The notes: generated from the letters alone by a model not told the origin. 64,000 bases of DNA from Streptomyces sp. NBC_00258 (GCF_036182465.1 NZ_CP108081.1:8928001-8992000), one strand, 5' to 3'; numbered from the stretch's first letter, positions 1 through 9,860 are shown. Program-made: numbers and translations.

Positions 1-2546
1 ACCCGTCCCTGACGAAGGTCGTCTCCATCGGCAAGACCCTCCAGGGGCAGGACATCCTCGCCCTCAAGCTCACCAAGGGCGCCAAGAAGACCAAGGACGG
101 CGCCAAGCCCTCCATGCTGTACATGTCCAACCAGCACGCCCGTGAGTGGATCACGCCGGAGATGACCCGGCGCCTGATGCACTACTACCTCGACAACTAC
201 GGCAAGGACCAGCGGGTCACCAAGCTCGTGAACTCCACCGAGCTGTGGTTCGTCCTGTCCGCCAACCCGGACGGCTACGACTGGACGTTCGAGGCCGAGG
301 GCGACCGCCAGTGGCGCAAGAACATGCGCGACATCAACGGCGACGGTGCCTGGACCACCGGTGACGGCGTCGACCTCAACCGCAACTTCTCCTACAAGTG
401 GGGCTACGACGACGAGGGTTCGTCCCCGTTCCCGACGAGCCAGACCTACCGTGGCGCGAGTCCCGGCTCCGAGCCCGAGACCAAGGCGCTGGACGCCTTC
501 GAGAAGCGCATCGGCTTCGAGTACGGCATCAACTACCACTCGGCCGCCGAACTGATCCTCTACGGGGTCGGCTGGCAGGTGGCGACGCCGAGCCCGGACG
601 ACGTGCTCTACAAGTCGCTCGCCGGAACCCCCGAGAACCCGGCGGTCCCCGGCTACCGCCCGCAGGTCTCCTCCGAGCTGTACACGACCAACGGCGAGGC
701 CGACGGACACGCGTCCAACGTCAACGGCACGGCGATGTTCACCCCCGAGATGTCGACCTGCCAGACCGCGTCGAACGTCGACCCCAACGACGCCTGGAAC
801 GCGGTGGACTGCGAGTCGATCTTCACCTTCCCGGACGACGAGAAGCTGATCCAGCAGGAGTTCGCCAAGAACGTCCCGTTCGCGCTCTCCGTCGCCGAGA
901 GCGCCGCCAAGCCCGACCAGCCGAAGTCCTCGGTCGGCATCGACGCCCCCGACTTCACCCCGGCCCCCTTCACCACGTCGTACTCCCGCGGCGCCGACCA
1001 GGAGATCACGGTCGTCGCCCGTAAGTCCGTACGCGACAAGGAGCTGAGGTACCGCGTCAACGGCGGCCGTACGGAGGACATGGCGCTCAAGCCCTGGAAG
1101 GGCGGCGAGACCTTCGGAGGCGAGGACAACCTCTACTTCGACGAGTACCGCGCCTTCGTGGCGGACGGCGACCCCGGCGACAAGGTCGAGGTCTGGTTCA
1201 CCGGCGAGACGAAGAGCGGGAAGCCCACCTCCAGTCAGCGCTTCACCTACACCGTGGCCGAGCGGCCGCGCGCCGACACGCTGGTGGTCGCCGAAGAGGG
1301 TGCCGCCGCCGCGACGCAGGCACGGACCTACGTCGACGCCCTGAAGGCCAACGGCCGCAAGCCCCTCGTCTGGGACGTCGCCACCCAGGGCGTGCCGGAC
1401 GCGCTCGGCGTCCTCGGTCACTTCAAGACGGTCGTCCACTACACCGGCGCCGACCGCCCCGGCTACGCCACCCAGCTGCAGCTGCGCGCCTACCTCAACG
1501 AAGGCGGCAAGCTGATCGAGGCGGGCGAGCAGGCGGGCGGCAACGTCGCACTGCCGGGCGCCCTGACGAACGACTTCAGCCAGTACTACCTCGGCGCCTA
1601 CTCCCGTACGACGACGCCGGGCGTCACGTCCTTCACCGGCTCGGGCAAGCTCTCCGGAGCCACCGGACCGCTCGGTGACGCGCCCGGCAACCCGCTGAAC
1701 GCGGCAGGCGCGTACAGCGTCACCTCGGACACGCTGCCCGTCGAGACGTTCCCGCAGTTCGCGAGCGCGGGAGCGGGGGCGTACCCGGGGACCGTCAATC
1801 CCTACGGTCCCTTCGAGGGCGCCTCCATGGCGGCCGTCACGCACTCCGACTACGCCTGGAACCGTCTCACCCGCACCATCGACCTCACCGGGGTCAGCGC
1901 GGCCGACGCGCCCACTCTGCGCACGAAGCTCCTGTGGGACACCGAGGCCGGCTACGACCACGCGGCGCTCGAAGCGCACACGGCCGGGGCCGACGACTGG
2001 ACGACCCTCCCCGAGAAGGGCGGCGCCACCAGCACCGCGGTTCCCGCGGAGTGCGAGGCCGGGTACTTCATCCAGGCGCACCCCGCCCTCAAGCGCTATC
2101 TGACCCCGGGCTCAGCCGGCTGCACCGCAACCGGCACGAGCGGCTCCTGGAACAGCTTCACCGGGGCCTCCGACGGCTGGCAGGAGGTCGACTTCGATCT
2201 CTCCGCGTACGCCGGAAAGACGGTGGAGGTGTCGCTGAGCTACATCACCGACCCGGGCACGGGCGGCCACGGTGTACTCGCCGACAACGCCTCCGTCGTC
2301 ATCGGCGGCACGGCCGGCCAGACCGACGGCTTCGAGACGTCGCTCGGCGCCTGGAACGTCCCCGGGCCGCCCGCGGGCAGCCCCGCGGTCGTGAACGACT
2401 GGGGCCTGTCCGGGGAACTCTTCAAGACGTACGGAGCGGTCACCACGCGTGACACCGTGCTGCTCGGCTTCGGCCTCGAACACGTCACCGCGGCCGCCGA
2501 CCGAACGGCCCTGCTGGGCAAGGCCCTGGCGGCTCTGCGCAGCTGA
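1..2546 (+). CDS. M14 family zinc carboxypeptidase (5' end outside window)
   Basis: Zinc carboxypeptidase that would remove C-terminal residues from peptides outside the cell. The frame is open through the left edge, so the signal peptide and first part of the catalytic domain are not visible. Seen in order: zinc ligands His and Glu in NQHAREW, the substrate-binding stretch DLNRNFSYKWG, the third zinc ligand in INYHSAAE, and the catalytic-Glu region FTPEMST. After about residue 300 the chain becomes beta-rich; near the C-terminus FDLSAYAGKTVEVS and a preceding Trp/Gly-rich stretch resemble the accessory module of immune-inhibitor-A-type secreted proteases. More than 800 residues are visible, well above a bare M14 domain, so this is a multidomain exoenzyme. 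Family assignment is firm; the C-terminal module is an inference. Confidence 0.9.
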   Translation, partial: PSLTKVVSIGKTLQGQDILALKLTKGAKKTKDGAKPSMLYMSNQHAREWITPEMTRRLMHYYLDNYGKDQRVTKLVNSTELWFVLSANPDGYDWTFEAEGDRQWRKNMRDINGDGAWTTGDGVDLNRNFSYKWGYDDEGSSPFPTSQTYRGASPGSEPETKALDAFEKRIGFEYGINYHSAAELILYGVGWQVATPSPDDVLYKSLAGTPENPAVPGYRPQVSSELYTTNGEADGHASNVNGTAMFTPEMSTCQTASNVDPNDAWNAVDCESIFTFPDDEKLIQQEFAKNVPFALSVAESAAKPDQPKSSVGIDAPDFTPAPFTTSYSRGADQEITVVARKSVRDKELRYRVNGGRTEDMALKPWKGGETFGGEDNLYFDEYRAFVADGDPGDKVEVWFTGETKSGKPTSSQRFTYTVAERPRADTLVVAEEGAAAATQARTYVDALKANGRKPLVWDVATQGVPDALGVLGHFKTVVHYTGADRPGYATQLQLRAYLNEGGKLIEAGEQAGGNVALPGALTNDFSQYYLGAYSRTTTPGVTSFTGSGKLSGATGPLGDAPGNPLNAAGAYSVTSDTLPVETFPQFASAGAGAYPGTVNPYGPFEGASMAAVTHSDYAWNRLTRTIDLTGVSAADAPTLRTKLLWDTEAGYDHAALEAHTAGADDWTTLPEKGGATSTAVPAECEAGYFIQAHPALKRYLTPGSAGCTATGTSGSWNSFTGASDGWQEVDFDLSAYAGKTVEVSLSYITDPGTGGHGVLADNASVVIGGTAGQTDGFETSLGAWNVPGPPAGSPAVVNDWGLSGELFKTYGAVTTRDTVLLGFGLEHVTAAADRTALLGKALAALRS

Positions 2547-2572
2547 CAAGGGCGAACAAGGGCGTCAAGCCC

Positions 2573-2610
2573 GGGCGGTCCGTACCCCTACTGGTGGGTA
2601 CGGGCCGCCC
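2573..2610 (+). terminator. Hairpin terminator after the carboxypeptidase gene
   Basis: A 15-bp stem (GGGCGGTCCGTACCC paired with GGGTACGGGCCGCCC, one G-T pair) with an 8-nt loop lies 27 nt after the stop codon. There is no T tract, as is usual for Streptomyces terminators. Confidence 0.75.
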
Positions 2611-2656
2611 TGCCGTGTATGGGGCACTCGATGTCACTCCGGGAGCGTCAGGGAGG

Positions 2657-2662
2657 TAGGGT
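2657..2662 (+). promoter_or_regulatory. Possible -10 element of gap
   Basis: TAGGGT resembles the vegetative -10 consensus and lies 75 nt upstream of the gap start, after the preceding terminator. No convincing -35 hexamer is seen at 16-18 nt spacing, so this is tentative. Confidence 0.3.
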
Positions 2663-2736
2663 CGTAGGCGGTCGGGGACATCCCATACAAACTCGCCGGC
2701 GTCCAAAGCCGGCGTTCCTAACGAGGAGATCGGTTC

Positions 2737-3747
<1,011 letters not shown>

Positions 3748-3774
3748 GTCCCAGAGCAGGCACTTCGATGTGAG

Positions 3775-3818
3775 CACAGGGCTCGGGCAGCGCACCGCCG
3801 CGCTGCCCGAGCCCTGTG
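3775..3818 (+). terminator. 18-bp perfect stem-loop between gap and pgk
   Basis: CACAGGGCTCGGGCAGCG pairs perfectly with its complement across an 8-nt loop, 27 nt after the gap stop codon. It is placed as an intrinsic terminator or mRNA 3'-end stabiliser. Because pgk has no obvious separate promoter, it may act as a partial terminator. Confidence 0.75.
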
Positions 3819-3876
3819 CCGCGTGCTGATCGATCAGCCCTCTCGGATCACTTGAGCCTTCTTTAGGAGCCCCCTC

Positions 3877-5088
3877 ATGAAGACGATCGACGAACTTCTC
3901 GCCGAAGGCGTGGACGGTAAGCGGGTCTTCGTCCGCGCCGACCTGAACGTGCCGCTGGCCGAAGGCCTCATCACCGACGACGGCCGCATCCGCGCCGTAC
4001 TGCCCACCGTCAAGGCCCTCGCCGAGGCGGGCGCCAAGGTGGTCGTCGCCTCGCACCTGGGCCGCCCCAAGGGCGCCCCGGACCCCGCCTTCTCGCTCCT
4101 TGCCGCCGCCGAGCGCCTCGGCGAGCTGCTGGGCGCGCCCGTGGCGTTCGCCCAGGACACCGTCGGGCCCGCCGCGCACGACGCCGTGAACGGGCTGGAG
4201 CCCGGCCAGGTCGCGGTCATCGAGAACCTCCGCTTCAACGCCGGCGAGACGTCCAAGGACGACACCGAGCGCGGCGAGTTCGCCGACCGGCTCGCCGCGC
4301 TGGCCGATGTCTACGTGGGCGACGGTTTCGGTGCCGTGCACCGCAAGCACGCCTCGGTCTTCGACCTTCCGGCGCGGCTGCCGCACTACGCGGGCTACCT
4401 CATCGCCACCGAGGTCGGTGTCCTGAAGAAGCTCACCGAGGACGTCGAGCGCCCCTACGTGGTCGCGCTCGGCGGCGCCAAGGTGTCCGACAAGCTCGCC
4501 GTGATCGACCAGCTGCTCGGCAAGGCCGACCGGCTGCTGATCGGCGGCGGCATGGCGTACACCTTCCTCAAGGCCAAGGGCTACGAGATCGGCAAGTCGC
4601 TCCTCCAGGAGGACCAGATCCCGGCGGTCCAGGAGTACATCGAGCGGGCCGAGAAGAACGGTGTCGAGCTGGTCCTCCCCGTCGACGTCGTGGTCGGCCC
4701 CGAGTTCCCGGACCTGAAGACCAAGGCTCCGGCCAACCCCACCACCGTCGCCGCGGACGCCGTCCCGGCCGACCAGATGGGCCTGGACATCGGTCCGGAG
4801 TCCCGCAAGCTGTACGCATCGAAGCTCACCGACGCCGCCACGGTCTTCTGGAACGGTCCGATGGGCGTCTTCGAGCACCCCGACTACGCCGAGGGCACCA
4901 AGGCGGTCGCCCAGGCCCTTCTCGACTCCCAGGCCTTCACGGTCGTCGGCGGTGGCGACTCCGCCGCGGCCGTCCGCATCCTGGGCTTCGACGAGACGGC
5001 ATTCGGCCACATCTCGACCGGCGGCGGCGCCTCCCTCGAATACCTAGAGGGCAAGACGCTCCCCGGCCTCGCCGCACTGGAGGACTGA
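3877..5088 (+). CDS. pgk: Phosphoglycerate kinase
   Basis: Transfers phosphate from 1,3-bisphosphoglycerate to ADP, the first ATP-yielding step of glycolysis. The 403-residue protein has the usual two lobes: RADLNVP and HLGRPKG (substrate basic patch) in the N-lobe, ALGGAKVSDK and the nucleotide-binding STGGGASLEYLEG near the C-terminus. The ATG start has AGGAG upstream. The stop lies only 6 nt before tpiA, so the two are co-transcribed. Confidence 0.98.
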   Translation: MKTIDELLAEGVDGKRVFVRADLNVPLAEGLITDDGRIRAVLPTVKALAEAGAKVVVASHLGRPKGAPDPAFSLLAAAERLGELLGAPVAFAQDTVGPAAHDAVNGLEPGQVAVIENLRFNAGETSKDDTERGEFADRLAALADVYVGDGFGAVHRKHASVFDLPARLPHYAGYLIATEVGVLKKLTEDVERPYVVALGGAKVSDKLAVIDQLLGKADRLLIGGGMAYTFLKAKGYEIGKSLLQEDQIPAVQEYIERAEKNGVELVLPVDVVVGPEFPDLKTKAPANPTTVAADAVPADQMGLDIGPESRKLYASKLTDAATVFWNGPMGVFEHPDYAEGTKAVAQALLDSQAFTVVGGGDSAAAVRILGFDETAFGHISTGGGASLEYLEGKTLPGLAALED

Positions 5089-5094
5089 CCCCGT

Positions 5095-5871
5095 ATGACC
5101 ACTCGTACGCCGCTGATGGCGGGCAACTGGAAGATGAACCTCAACCACCTCGAGGCCATCGCCCATGTCCAGAAGCTCGCCTTCGCCCTGGCCGACAAGG
5201 ACTACGAGGCCTGTGAGGTCGCGGTCCTGCCGCCCTTCACCGACCTGCGCTCGGTGCAGACCCTGGTCGACGGGGACAAGCTCAAGATCAAGTACGGCGC
5301 CCAGGACATCTCGGCGCACGACTCCGGTGCCTACACCGGCGAGATCTCCGGCTCGATGCTGGCCAAGCTCAAGTGCACCTACGTGGCGATCGGCCACTCC
5401 GAGCGCCGCCAGTACCACAACGAGACCGACGAGGTCGTGAACACCAAGGTCAAGGCCGCCTACAAGCACGGCCTCACCCCGATCCTGTGCGTCGGCGAGG
5501 AGCTGGACGTCCGCGAGGCGGGCAACCACGTCACGCACACGCTCACGCAGGTCGAGGGCGGTCTCAAGGACCTCCCGGCCGAGCAGGCCGAGACGATCGT
5601 GATCGCGTACGAGCCCGTCTGGGCCATCGGCACCGGCAAGGTCTGCGGCTCCGACGACGCCCAGGAGGTCTGCGCGGCGATCCGCGGCAAGCTCGCCGAG
5701 CTGTACACGCAGGAACTGGCCGACGCCGTCCGTATTCAGTACGGCGGCTCGGTGAAGGCCGGCAACGTCGCCGAGATCATGGCGAAGCCGGACATCGACG
5801 GTGCCCTGGTCGGTGGTGCCTCCCTGGACTCCGAGGAGTTCGTCAAGATCGTCCGCTTCCGCGACCAGTGA
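5095..5871 (+). CDS. tpiA: Triosephosphate isomerase
   Basis: Interconverts dihydroxyacetone phosphate and glyceraldehyde 3-phosphate. Catalytic residues are visible: Asn11 and Lys13 in GNWKMN, His in IGHSERRQ, Glu in AYEPVWAIGTGK, and the phosphate-binding YGGSVK and GALVGGASL near the end. The 258-residue length is normal. It starts 6 nt after pgk. Confidence 0.98.
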   Translation: MTTRTPLMAGNWKMNLNHLEAIAHVQKLAFALADKDYEACEVAVLPPFTDLRSVQTLVDGDKLKIKYGAQDISAHDSGAYTGEISGSMLAKLKCTYVAIGHSERRQYHNETDEVVNTKVKAAYKHGLTPILCVGEELDVREAGNHVTHTLTQVEGGLKDLPAEQAETIVIAYEPVWAIGTGKVCGSDDAQEVCAAIRGKLAELYTQELADAVRIQYGGSVKAGNVAEIMAKPDIDGALVGGASLDSEEFVKIVRFRDQ

Positions 5872-5935
5872 GCCGCGTTCCGTAACGAACCGGCGACCTG
5901 CGAGTAGGCCGTAGCGGCGTTACGTCGTACCCTTG

Positions 5936-5975
5936 CGGGGGCCGGGCGGCTTCGTACCCGAAGCACCGGCCCCCG
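5936..5975 (+). terminator. Stem-loop between tpiA and secG
   Basis: CGGGGGCCGG pairs with CCGGCCCCCG, with an inner TTCG/CGAA pairing in the intervening stretch. It lies 64 nt after the tpiA stop and ends 34 nt before secG, so secG may depend on read-through or a hidden promoter. Confidence 0.6.
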
Positions 5976-6009
5976 TCGTCCGTCCAAGTCCCAGGAAGTT
6001 GGTCCAGCC

Positions 6010-6246
6010 GTGGTTATGGGGTTCTCGATCGCCCTGATCGTCTTCAGCCTGTTGCTGATGATGCTGGTGCTGATGCACAAGGGGAAGGGCGGCGGTCTCT
6101 CCGACATGTTCGGTGGCGGCATGCAGTCCTCCGTCGGCGGCTCCTCCGTCGCCGAGCGCAACCTCGACCGCATCACCGTGGTGGTCGGTTTGCTGTGGTT
6201 CGCGTCCATTGTGGTGCTGGGCCTTCTGATGAAGGTCAACAACTGA
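6010..6246 (+). CDS. secG: Preprotein translocase subunit SecG
   Basis: Small membrane subunit of the SecYEG channel that stimulates protein export. The 78-residue protein has two hydrophobic segments (about residues 3-22 and 55-74) joined by the Gly-rich loop GKGGGLSDMFGGG, which is diagnostic for SecG. The GTG start puts the first helix right at the N-terminus; an ATG two codons later is an alternative. Placement directly after tpiA is conserved in actinobacteria. Confidence 0.95.
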   Translation: MVMGFSIALIVFSLLLMMLVLMHKGKGGGLSDMFGGGMQSSVGGSSVAERNLDRITVVVGLLWFASIVVLGLLMKVNN

Positions 6247-6310
6247 CCACCGTCCGAGCATCGGAACGGCAGCACAAACGCACATTACGCAAGCACATTC
6301 CGCACGTAAG

Positions 6311-6355
6311 GCCCCATGTACGGTACGCGCCCGCAAGCGCGGCCTATCATGGGGC
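6311..6355 (+). terminator. Weak inverted repeat after secG
   Basis: GCCCCATG and CATGGGGC are complementary and separated by 29 nt, with further pairing (CGCAAGC/GCTTGCG) nested and offset inside. It could be the secG terminator or leader structure for the next gene; the evidence is only the complementarity. Confidence 0.35.
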
Positions 6356-6388
6356 TTGCGTCTTTGGGCGGGGTGTAACTCCATCTAC

Positions 6389-6416
6389 TAGACGCGCGTT
6401 GGGCCTTACGTAGACT
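6389..6416 (+). promoter_or_regulatory. Putative vegetative promoter of the RbpA-family gene
   Basis: TAGACG and TAGACT separated by 16 nt match the HrdB-type consensus (TTGACN / TAGRNT) at most positions. It would give a leader of about 60 nt. Confidence 0.45.
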
Positions 6417-6482
6417 GAGGCGCTCGCAGCGAAGCGAAACGCCGACTCGCTTTGCGGCACCATTACGCAGGGAGTTACGACC

Positions 6483-6818
6483 GTGGCAAGTGGCAACGCG
6501 ATCCGAGGAAGCCGGGTCGGGGCGGGGCCGATGGGCGAGGCCGAGCGTGGCGAGTCCGCGCCGCGGCTGCGCATCTCCTTCTGGTGCTCGAACGGGCACG
6601 AGACGCAGCCCAGCTTCGCCAGCGACGCGCAGGTCCCCGATACCTGGGACTGTCCGCGCTGCGGCTTCCCCGCCGGACAGGACCGGGACAACCCGCCGGA
6701 CCCGCCGCGCACCGAACCGTACAAGACGCACCTCGCGTACGTACGGGAACGGCGCAGCGACGCGGACGGCGAGGCCATCCTCGCCGAGGCGCTCGCCAAA
6801 CTGCGGGGCGAGATCTAG
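6483..6818 (+). CDS. RNA polymerase-binding protein of the RbpA family, probably the paralogue RbpB
   Basis: RbpA-family proteins bind RNA polymerase holoenzyme with the principal sigma factor and stimulate open-complex formation. The 111 residues include the N-terminal SGNAIRGSRVG segment, the core zinc site with Cys/His in FWCSNGHE and Cys pair in WDCPRCG, the basic linker PPRTEPYKTHLAYVRERR and the C-terminal sigma-interacting helix. From memory, the essential S. coelicolor RbpA begins MSERALRGTRLVV and contains THWDMLMERR; this protein differs from it and sits beside secG/pgi, so it is better read as the paralogue RbpB. The GTG start has GGGAG at 6 nt. It is flanked by its own promoter-like sequence and a strong terminator, so it is probably monocistronic. 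Confidence 0.85.
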   Translation: MASGNAIRGSRVGAGPMGEAERGESAPRLRISFWCSNGHETQPSFASDAQVPDTWDCPRCGFPAGQDRDNPPDPPRTEPYKTHLAYVRERRSDADGEAILAEALAKLRGEI

Positions 6819-6826
6819 GAGTCGAG

Positions 6827-6860
6827 GTCCGGCCGGACACCCACGGGTGTCCGGCCGGAC
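6827..6860 (+). terminator. Terminator of the RbpA-family gene
   Basis: A perfect 16-bp stem (GTCCGGCCGGACACCC with its complement) and a 2-nt gap that will open to a small loop, followed by TCGTTT. Confidence 0.85.
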
Positions 6861-7126
6861 TCGTTTGGGACGCGTACGGGGCCGTGCCCCGAAAGAGTGC
6901 CGGGCAGTACGACACCGGTCCGGTGGCCCCGCCCTGCGCGGGCGTGGCGGCCGGCCTTCCGCATTCTGTTCTTCACCGCGCTGATACCCCTGCTCAAGCC
7001 GGACGTATCTGTTGTTGAGCCGGACGACGGCGGGACGACAGCTCACGTCCCGCCCTGATCAATTAGGTTGGGACCGGCAGCGGGGCAAGGTACGCGGCAC
7101 AGGCAGGAAAGAGGCGGAAGTCCCAC
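6861..7126. other. Intergenic region before pgi
   Basis: No convincing gene. It holds a 9-bp hairpin at 7029-7054 (GGCGGGACG/CGTCCCGCC), then TTAGGTT at 7063-7069 that could be a pgi -10 element without a clear -35. A 53-codon frame with a hydrophobic centre (GTG at 6897 to TGA at 7058) was considered and not accepted. Confidence 0.5.
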
Positions 7127-8782
7127 ATGAACGCAGACAGCCGTACCAGGCTCGACCAGACACCCGAGTGGACCGCTCTGGCCGGGCACCGGGAGGAACT
7201 CGGCGAGGCGCAGCTCCGTGAGCTGTTCGCCCAGAACCCCGGACGCGGCACCGGATACACGCTTCAGGTCGGCGATCTGCACGTCGACTACTCCAAGCAC
7301 CTCGTCACCGACGAGACGCTGCGGCTGCTGCGCGCGCTGGCCGCCGCCACGGACGTGTTCGGACTGCGGGACGCCATGTTCCGCGGCGAGAAGATCAACA
7401 CGACCGAGGACCGCGCGGTCCTGCACACCGCGCTGCGCGCCCCGCGTGACGCGGTGATCGAGGTCGACGGCGAGAACGTCGTACCGGCCGTGCACGCCGT
7501 CCTCGACAAGATGGCCGGCTTCGCCGAGCGCGTCCGTTCGGGCGAGTGGACCGGGCACACCGGCCGGCGCATCAAGAACGTGGTGAACATCGGCATCGGC
7601 GGCTCCGACCTCGGCCCGGCGATGGCGTACGAGGTGCTGCGGTCCTTCACCGACCGGGACCTGACGGTCCGCTTCGTGTCGAACGTGGACGGGGCCGACC
7701 TGCACGAGGCGGTCCGCGATCTGGACCCGGCCGAGACGCTGTTCGTCATCGCCTCGAAGACCTTCACGACCATCGAGACGATCACCAACGCGACCTCGGC
7801 CCGGAACTGGCTGCTCACGGAGCTGAAGGCCGGTCAGGAAGCCGTCGCCAAGCACTTCGTGGCGCTGTCGACGAACGCCGAGAAGGTCTCCGACTTCGGT
7901 ATCGACACGGCCAACATGTTCGAGTTCTGGGACTGGGTCGGCGGCCGCTACTCGTTCGACTCGGCGATCGGTCTGTCGCTGATGATCGCGATCGGCCCGG
8001 ACCGCTTCCGGGAGATGCTCGACGGCTTCCATCTCGTCGACGAACACTTCAGGACCGCGCCCGCCGAGTCCAACGTGCCGCTGCTTCTCGGCCTGTTGGG
8101 TGTCTGGTACGGCAACTTCCACGACGCGCAGTCGCACGCGGTGCTGCCGTACTCGCACTACCTGTCCAAGTTCACCGCGTACCTGCAGCAGTTGGACATG
8201 GAGTCCAACGGCAAGTCCGTGGACCGTGACGGGCGTCCCGTGGAGTGGGAGACGGGCCCTGTCGTGTGGGGCACGCCGGGCACCAACGGACAGCACGCGT
8301 ACTACCAGCTCATCCACCAGGGCACGAAGCTGATCCCGGCGGACTTCATCGGCTTCGCCGAGCCGGTCGCCGATCTGCTGCCGGGTCTTGTCGCCCAGCA
8401 CGACCTGCTGATGGCCAACTTCTTCGCGCAGACGCAGGCGCTGGCCTTCGGCAAGACGCCGGACGAGGTGCGGGCGGAGGGCGTGCCCGAGGAACTGGTG
8501 CCGCACAAGACGTTCAAGGGCAACCACCCGACGACCACCATCCTCGCGCGCGAGCTGACCCCGTCGGTGCTCGGCCAGCTGATCGCCCTCTACGAGCACA
8601 AGGTGTTCGTCCAGGGCGCGGTCTGGAACATCGACTCCTTCGACCAGTGGGGCGTCGAGCTCGGCAAGGTCCTCGCCAAGCGTGTGGAGCCCGCGCTGAC
8701 GGAGGGTGCTCAGGTGCCTGGCCTCGACGAGTCCACCACTGCGCTCGTCGCCAAGTACCGGGAACTGCGGGGCCGGAAGTAG
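7127..8782 (+). CDS. pgi: Glucose-6-phosphate isomerase
   Basis: Interconverts glucose 6-phosphate and fructose 6-phosphate. The 551-residue chain shows NIGIGGSDLGP, GGRYSFDSAIGLSL, the active-site SNGKSVDRDG and the C-terminal FDQWGVELGK signature of this family. It is separate from the gap-pgk-tpiA unit but on the same strand. A 13-bp stem terminator follows. Confidence 0.98.
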   Translation: MNADSRTRLDQTPEWTALAGHREELGEAQLRELFAQNPGRGTGYTLQVGDLHVDYSKHLVTDETLRLLRALAAATDVFGLRDAMFRGEKINTTEDRAVLHTALRAPRDAVIEVDGENVVPAVHAVLDKMAGFAERVRSGEWTGHTGRRIKNVVNIGIGGSDLGPAMAYEVLRSFTDRDLTVRFVSNVDGADLHEAVRDLDPAETLFVIASKTFTTIETITNATSARNWLLTELKAGQEAVAKHFVALSTNAEKVSDFGIDTANMFEFWDWVGGRYSFDSAIGLSLMIAIGPDRFREMLDGFHLVDEHFRTAPAESNVPLLLGLLGVWYGNFHDAQSHAVLPYSHYLSKFTAYLQQLDMESNGKSVDRDGRPVEWETGPVVWGTPGTNGQHAYYQLIHQGTKLIPADFIGFAEPVADLLPGLVAQHDLLMANFFAQTQALAFGKTPDEVRAEGVPEELVPHKTFKGNHPTTTILARELTPSVLGQLIALYEHKVFVQGAVWNIDSFDQWGVELGKVLAKRVEPALTEGAQVPGLDESTTALVAKYRELRGRK

Positions 8783-8804
8783 TCGTGGAGTAGTCGTGTG
8801 GGTC

Positions 8805-8838
8805 GGGAGGCGGACGGTAGAACGGCCGTCCGCCTCCC
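8805..8838 (+). terminator. Terminator of pgi
   Basis: GGGAGGCGGACGG pairs perfectly with CCGTCCGCCTCCC across an 8-nt loop and is followed by TT. The TAGAAT just after it (8840-8845) could serve as a -10 for the next gene. Confidence 0.8.
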
Positions 8839-8885
8839 TTAGAATTTCGGGCGATCATGACGTCGAGGGCTCGGGGGAGCTGAAC

Positions 8886-9860
8886 ATGGCTGGTTCGCGC
8901 GGAAGATGGCTCAGCCGCAATCTGTCGGTGGCGTCGATTCTGCAGCCCAAGGCCGTGGCCCAGGCGGTGTTCCACCCGGCGTGGATCCCGCCGGCGGTCG
9001 ATCCGTCGGTGGAGCGCCTCAAGCGTGTACGAGTCATTGCCGGAGCCGTGGCGGCGTTCGGCGTGTACACGTTCGTGGAGGGCAAGTTCGACTTCAACGA
9101 GGTACTCGAGAACATCGTGGTGGCGGCCCTCGTGCTGCTGTTCATCACCCCGCTGACCGTGGGCGTGATGCTCTTCGTCTGGCGGCGCACCGGCAGGATC
9201 CGCGAGCTGCGCGGGTCCCTGTTCAACTCGCTCAAGCTGCTGCTCCTCTTCATCGTCATGGTCGTCGGGACGGTGCTGCTGTGGCAGCTGTCGATCCAGC
9301 TCGGGACCATCTGGACGGTGGTGCTCGGCCTGCCGGCGATGTGGATCACCGGCATGCTGATGTACGGGGCCGTGCAGCTGTCCGGGAACTTCTTCGGTTC
9401 CGCCGCCGTGCACCGTGCCCTGCCGGCGCTGCTCGCCACCGTGACGACCTGGCTGATGGCCCTTCCGGACCTGGTCACCGGTGATCTGCACGGGCTCAGC
9501 TTCAAGCTGGGGATCGTCTTCATCCTGGGCGCCCCGCTGACGGTCACGGGCATCGCCGCACTGGAGTTGCACCGGCTGCGACGCCACCACGGCATCCGGC
9601 TCACCGCGCATCCGGCGACGCTCCCGCCTCCGCGGCCGTACGCGCCGAACAACGGGTTCGTGCCGCCCCAGGGCAACATGTACCCGCCGCCGGGCCAGCC
9701 GTATGCGCCTCCCGGTCAGCCGTTCATGCCGCCGGGGCAGCCGTACGCGCCTCCGGGCCAGCCGTATCCCCCGGGCAACGGCGTCCCGCGCCCGCCCTAT
9801 GTCCAGGGCAACCCGTACGGACCGCCGCAGCCGCAGCCGCAGCCGCCGTACCGGTCCTGA
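8886..9860 (+). CDS. Multi-pass membrane protein with proline-rich C-terminal tail
   Basis: Function not recognised. The start at MAGSRGRWLSRNL is chosen because it has GGGGGAGCTG upstream; earlier in-frame codons would overlap the pgi terminator. The 324-residue protein has five or six hydrophobic segments (roughly residues 45-60, 77-100, 118-140, 145-170, 180-200 and 212-235), so it is an integral membrane protein. The last 80 residues are made of near-repeats of PPGQPYAPPGQPFMPPGQ and end in a Gln-Pro run, a cytoplasmic or surface low-complexity tail. It stands alone between pgi and a convergent ABC operon. Confidence 0.8.
   Translation: MAGSRGRWLSRNLSVASILQPKAVAQAVFHPAWIPPAVDPSVERLKRVRVIAGAVAAFGVYTFVEGKFDFNEVLENIVVAALVLLFITPLTVGVMLFVWRRTGRIRELRGSLFNSLKLLLLFIVMVVGTVLLWQLSIQLGTIWTVVLGLPAMWITGMLMYGAVQLSGNFFGSAAVHRALPALLATVTTWLMALPDLVTGDLHGLSFKLGIVFILGAPLTVTGIAALELHRLRRHHGIRLTAHPATLPPPRPYAPNNGFVPPQGNMYPPPGQPYAPPGQPFMPPGQPYAPPGQPYPPGNGVPRPPYVQGNPYGPPQPQPQPPYRS

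Noticed and set aside
6897..7058. 53-codon plus-strand frame with a hydrophobic centre (FRILFFTALIPLLKP) between the RbpA-family gene and pgi
   Set aside because: No ribosome binding site at proper spacing, the end lies inside a hairpin, and I recognise no family; kept only as a possibility.
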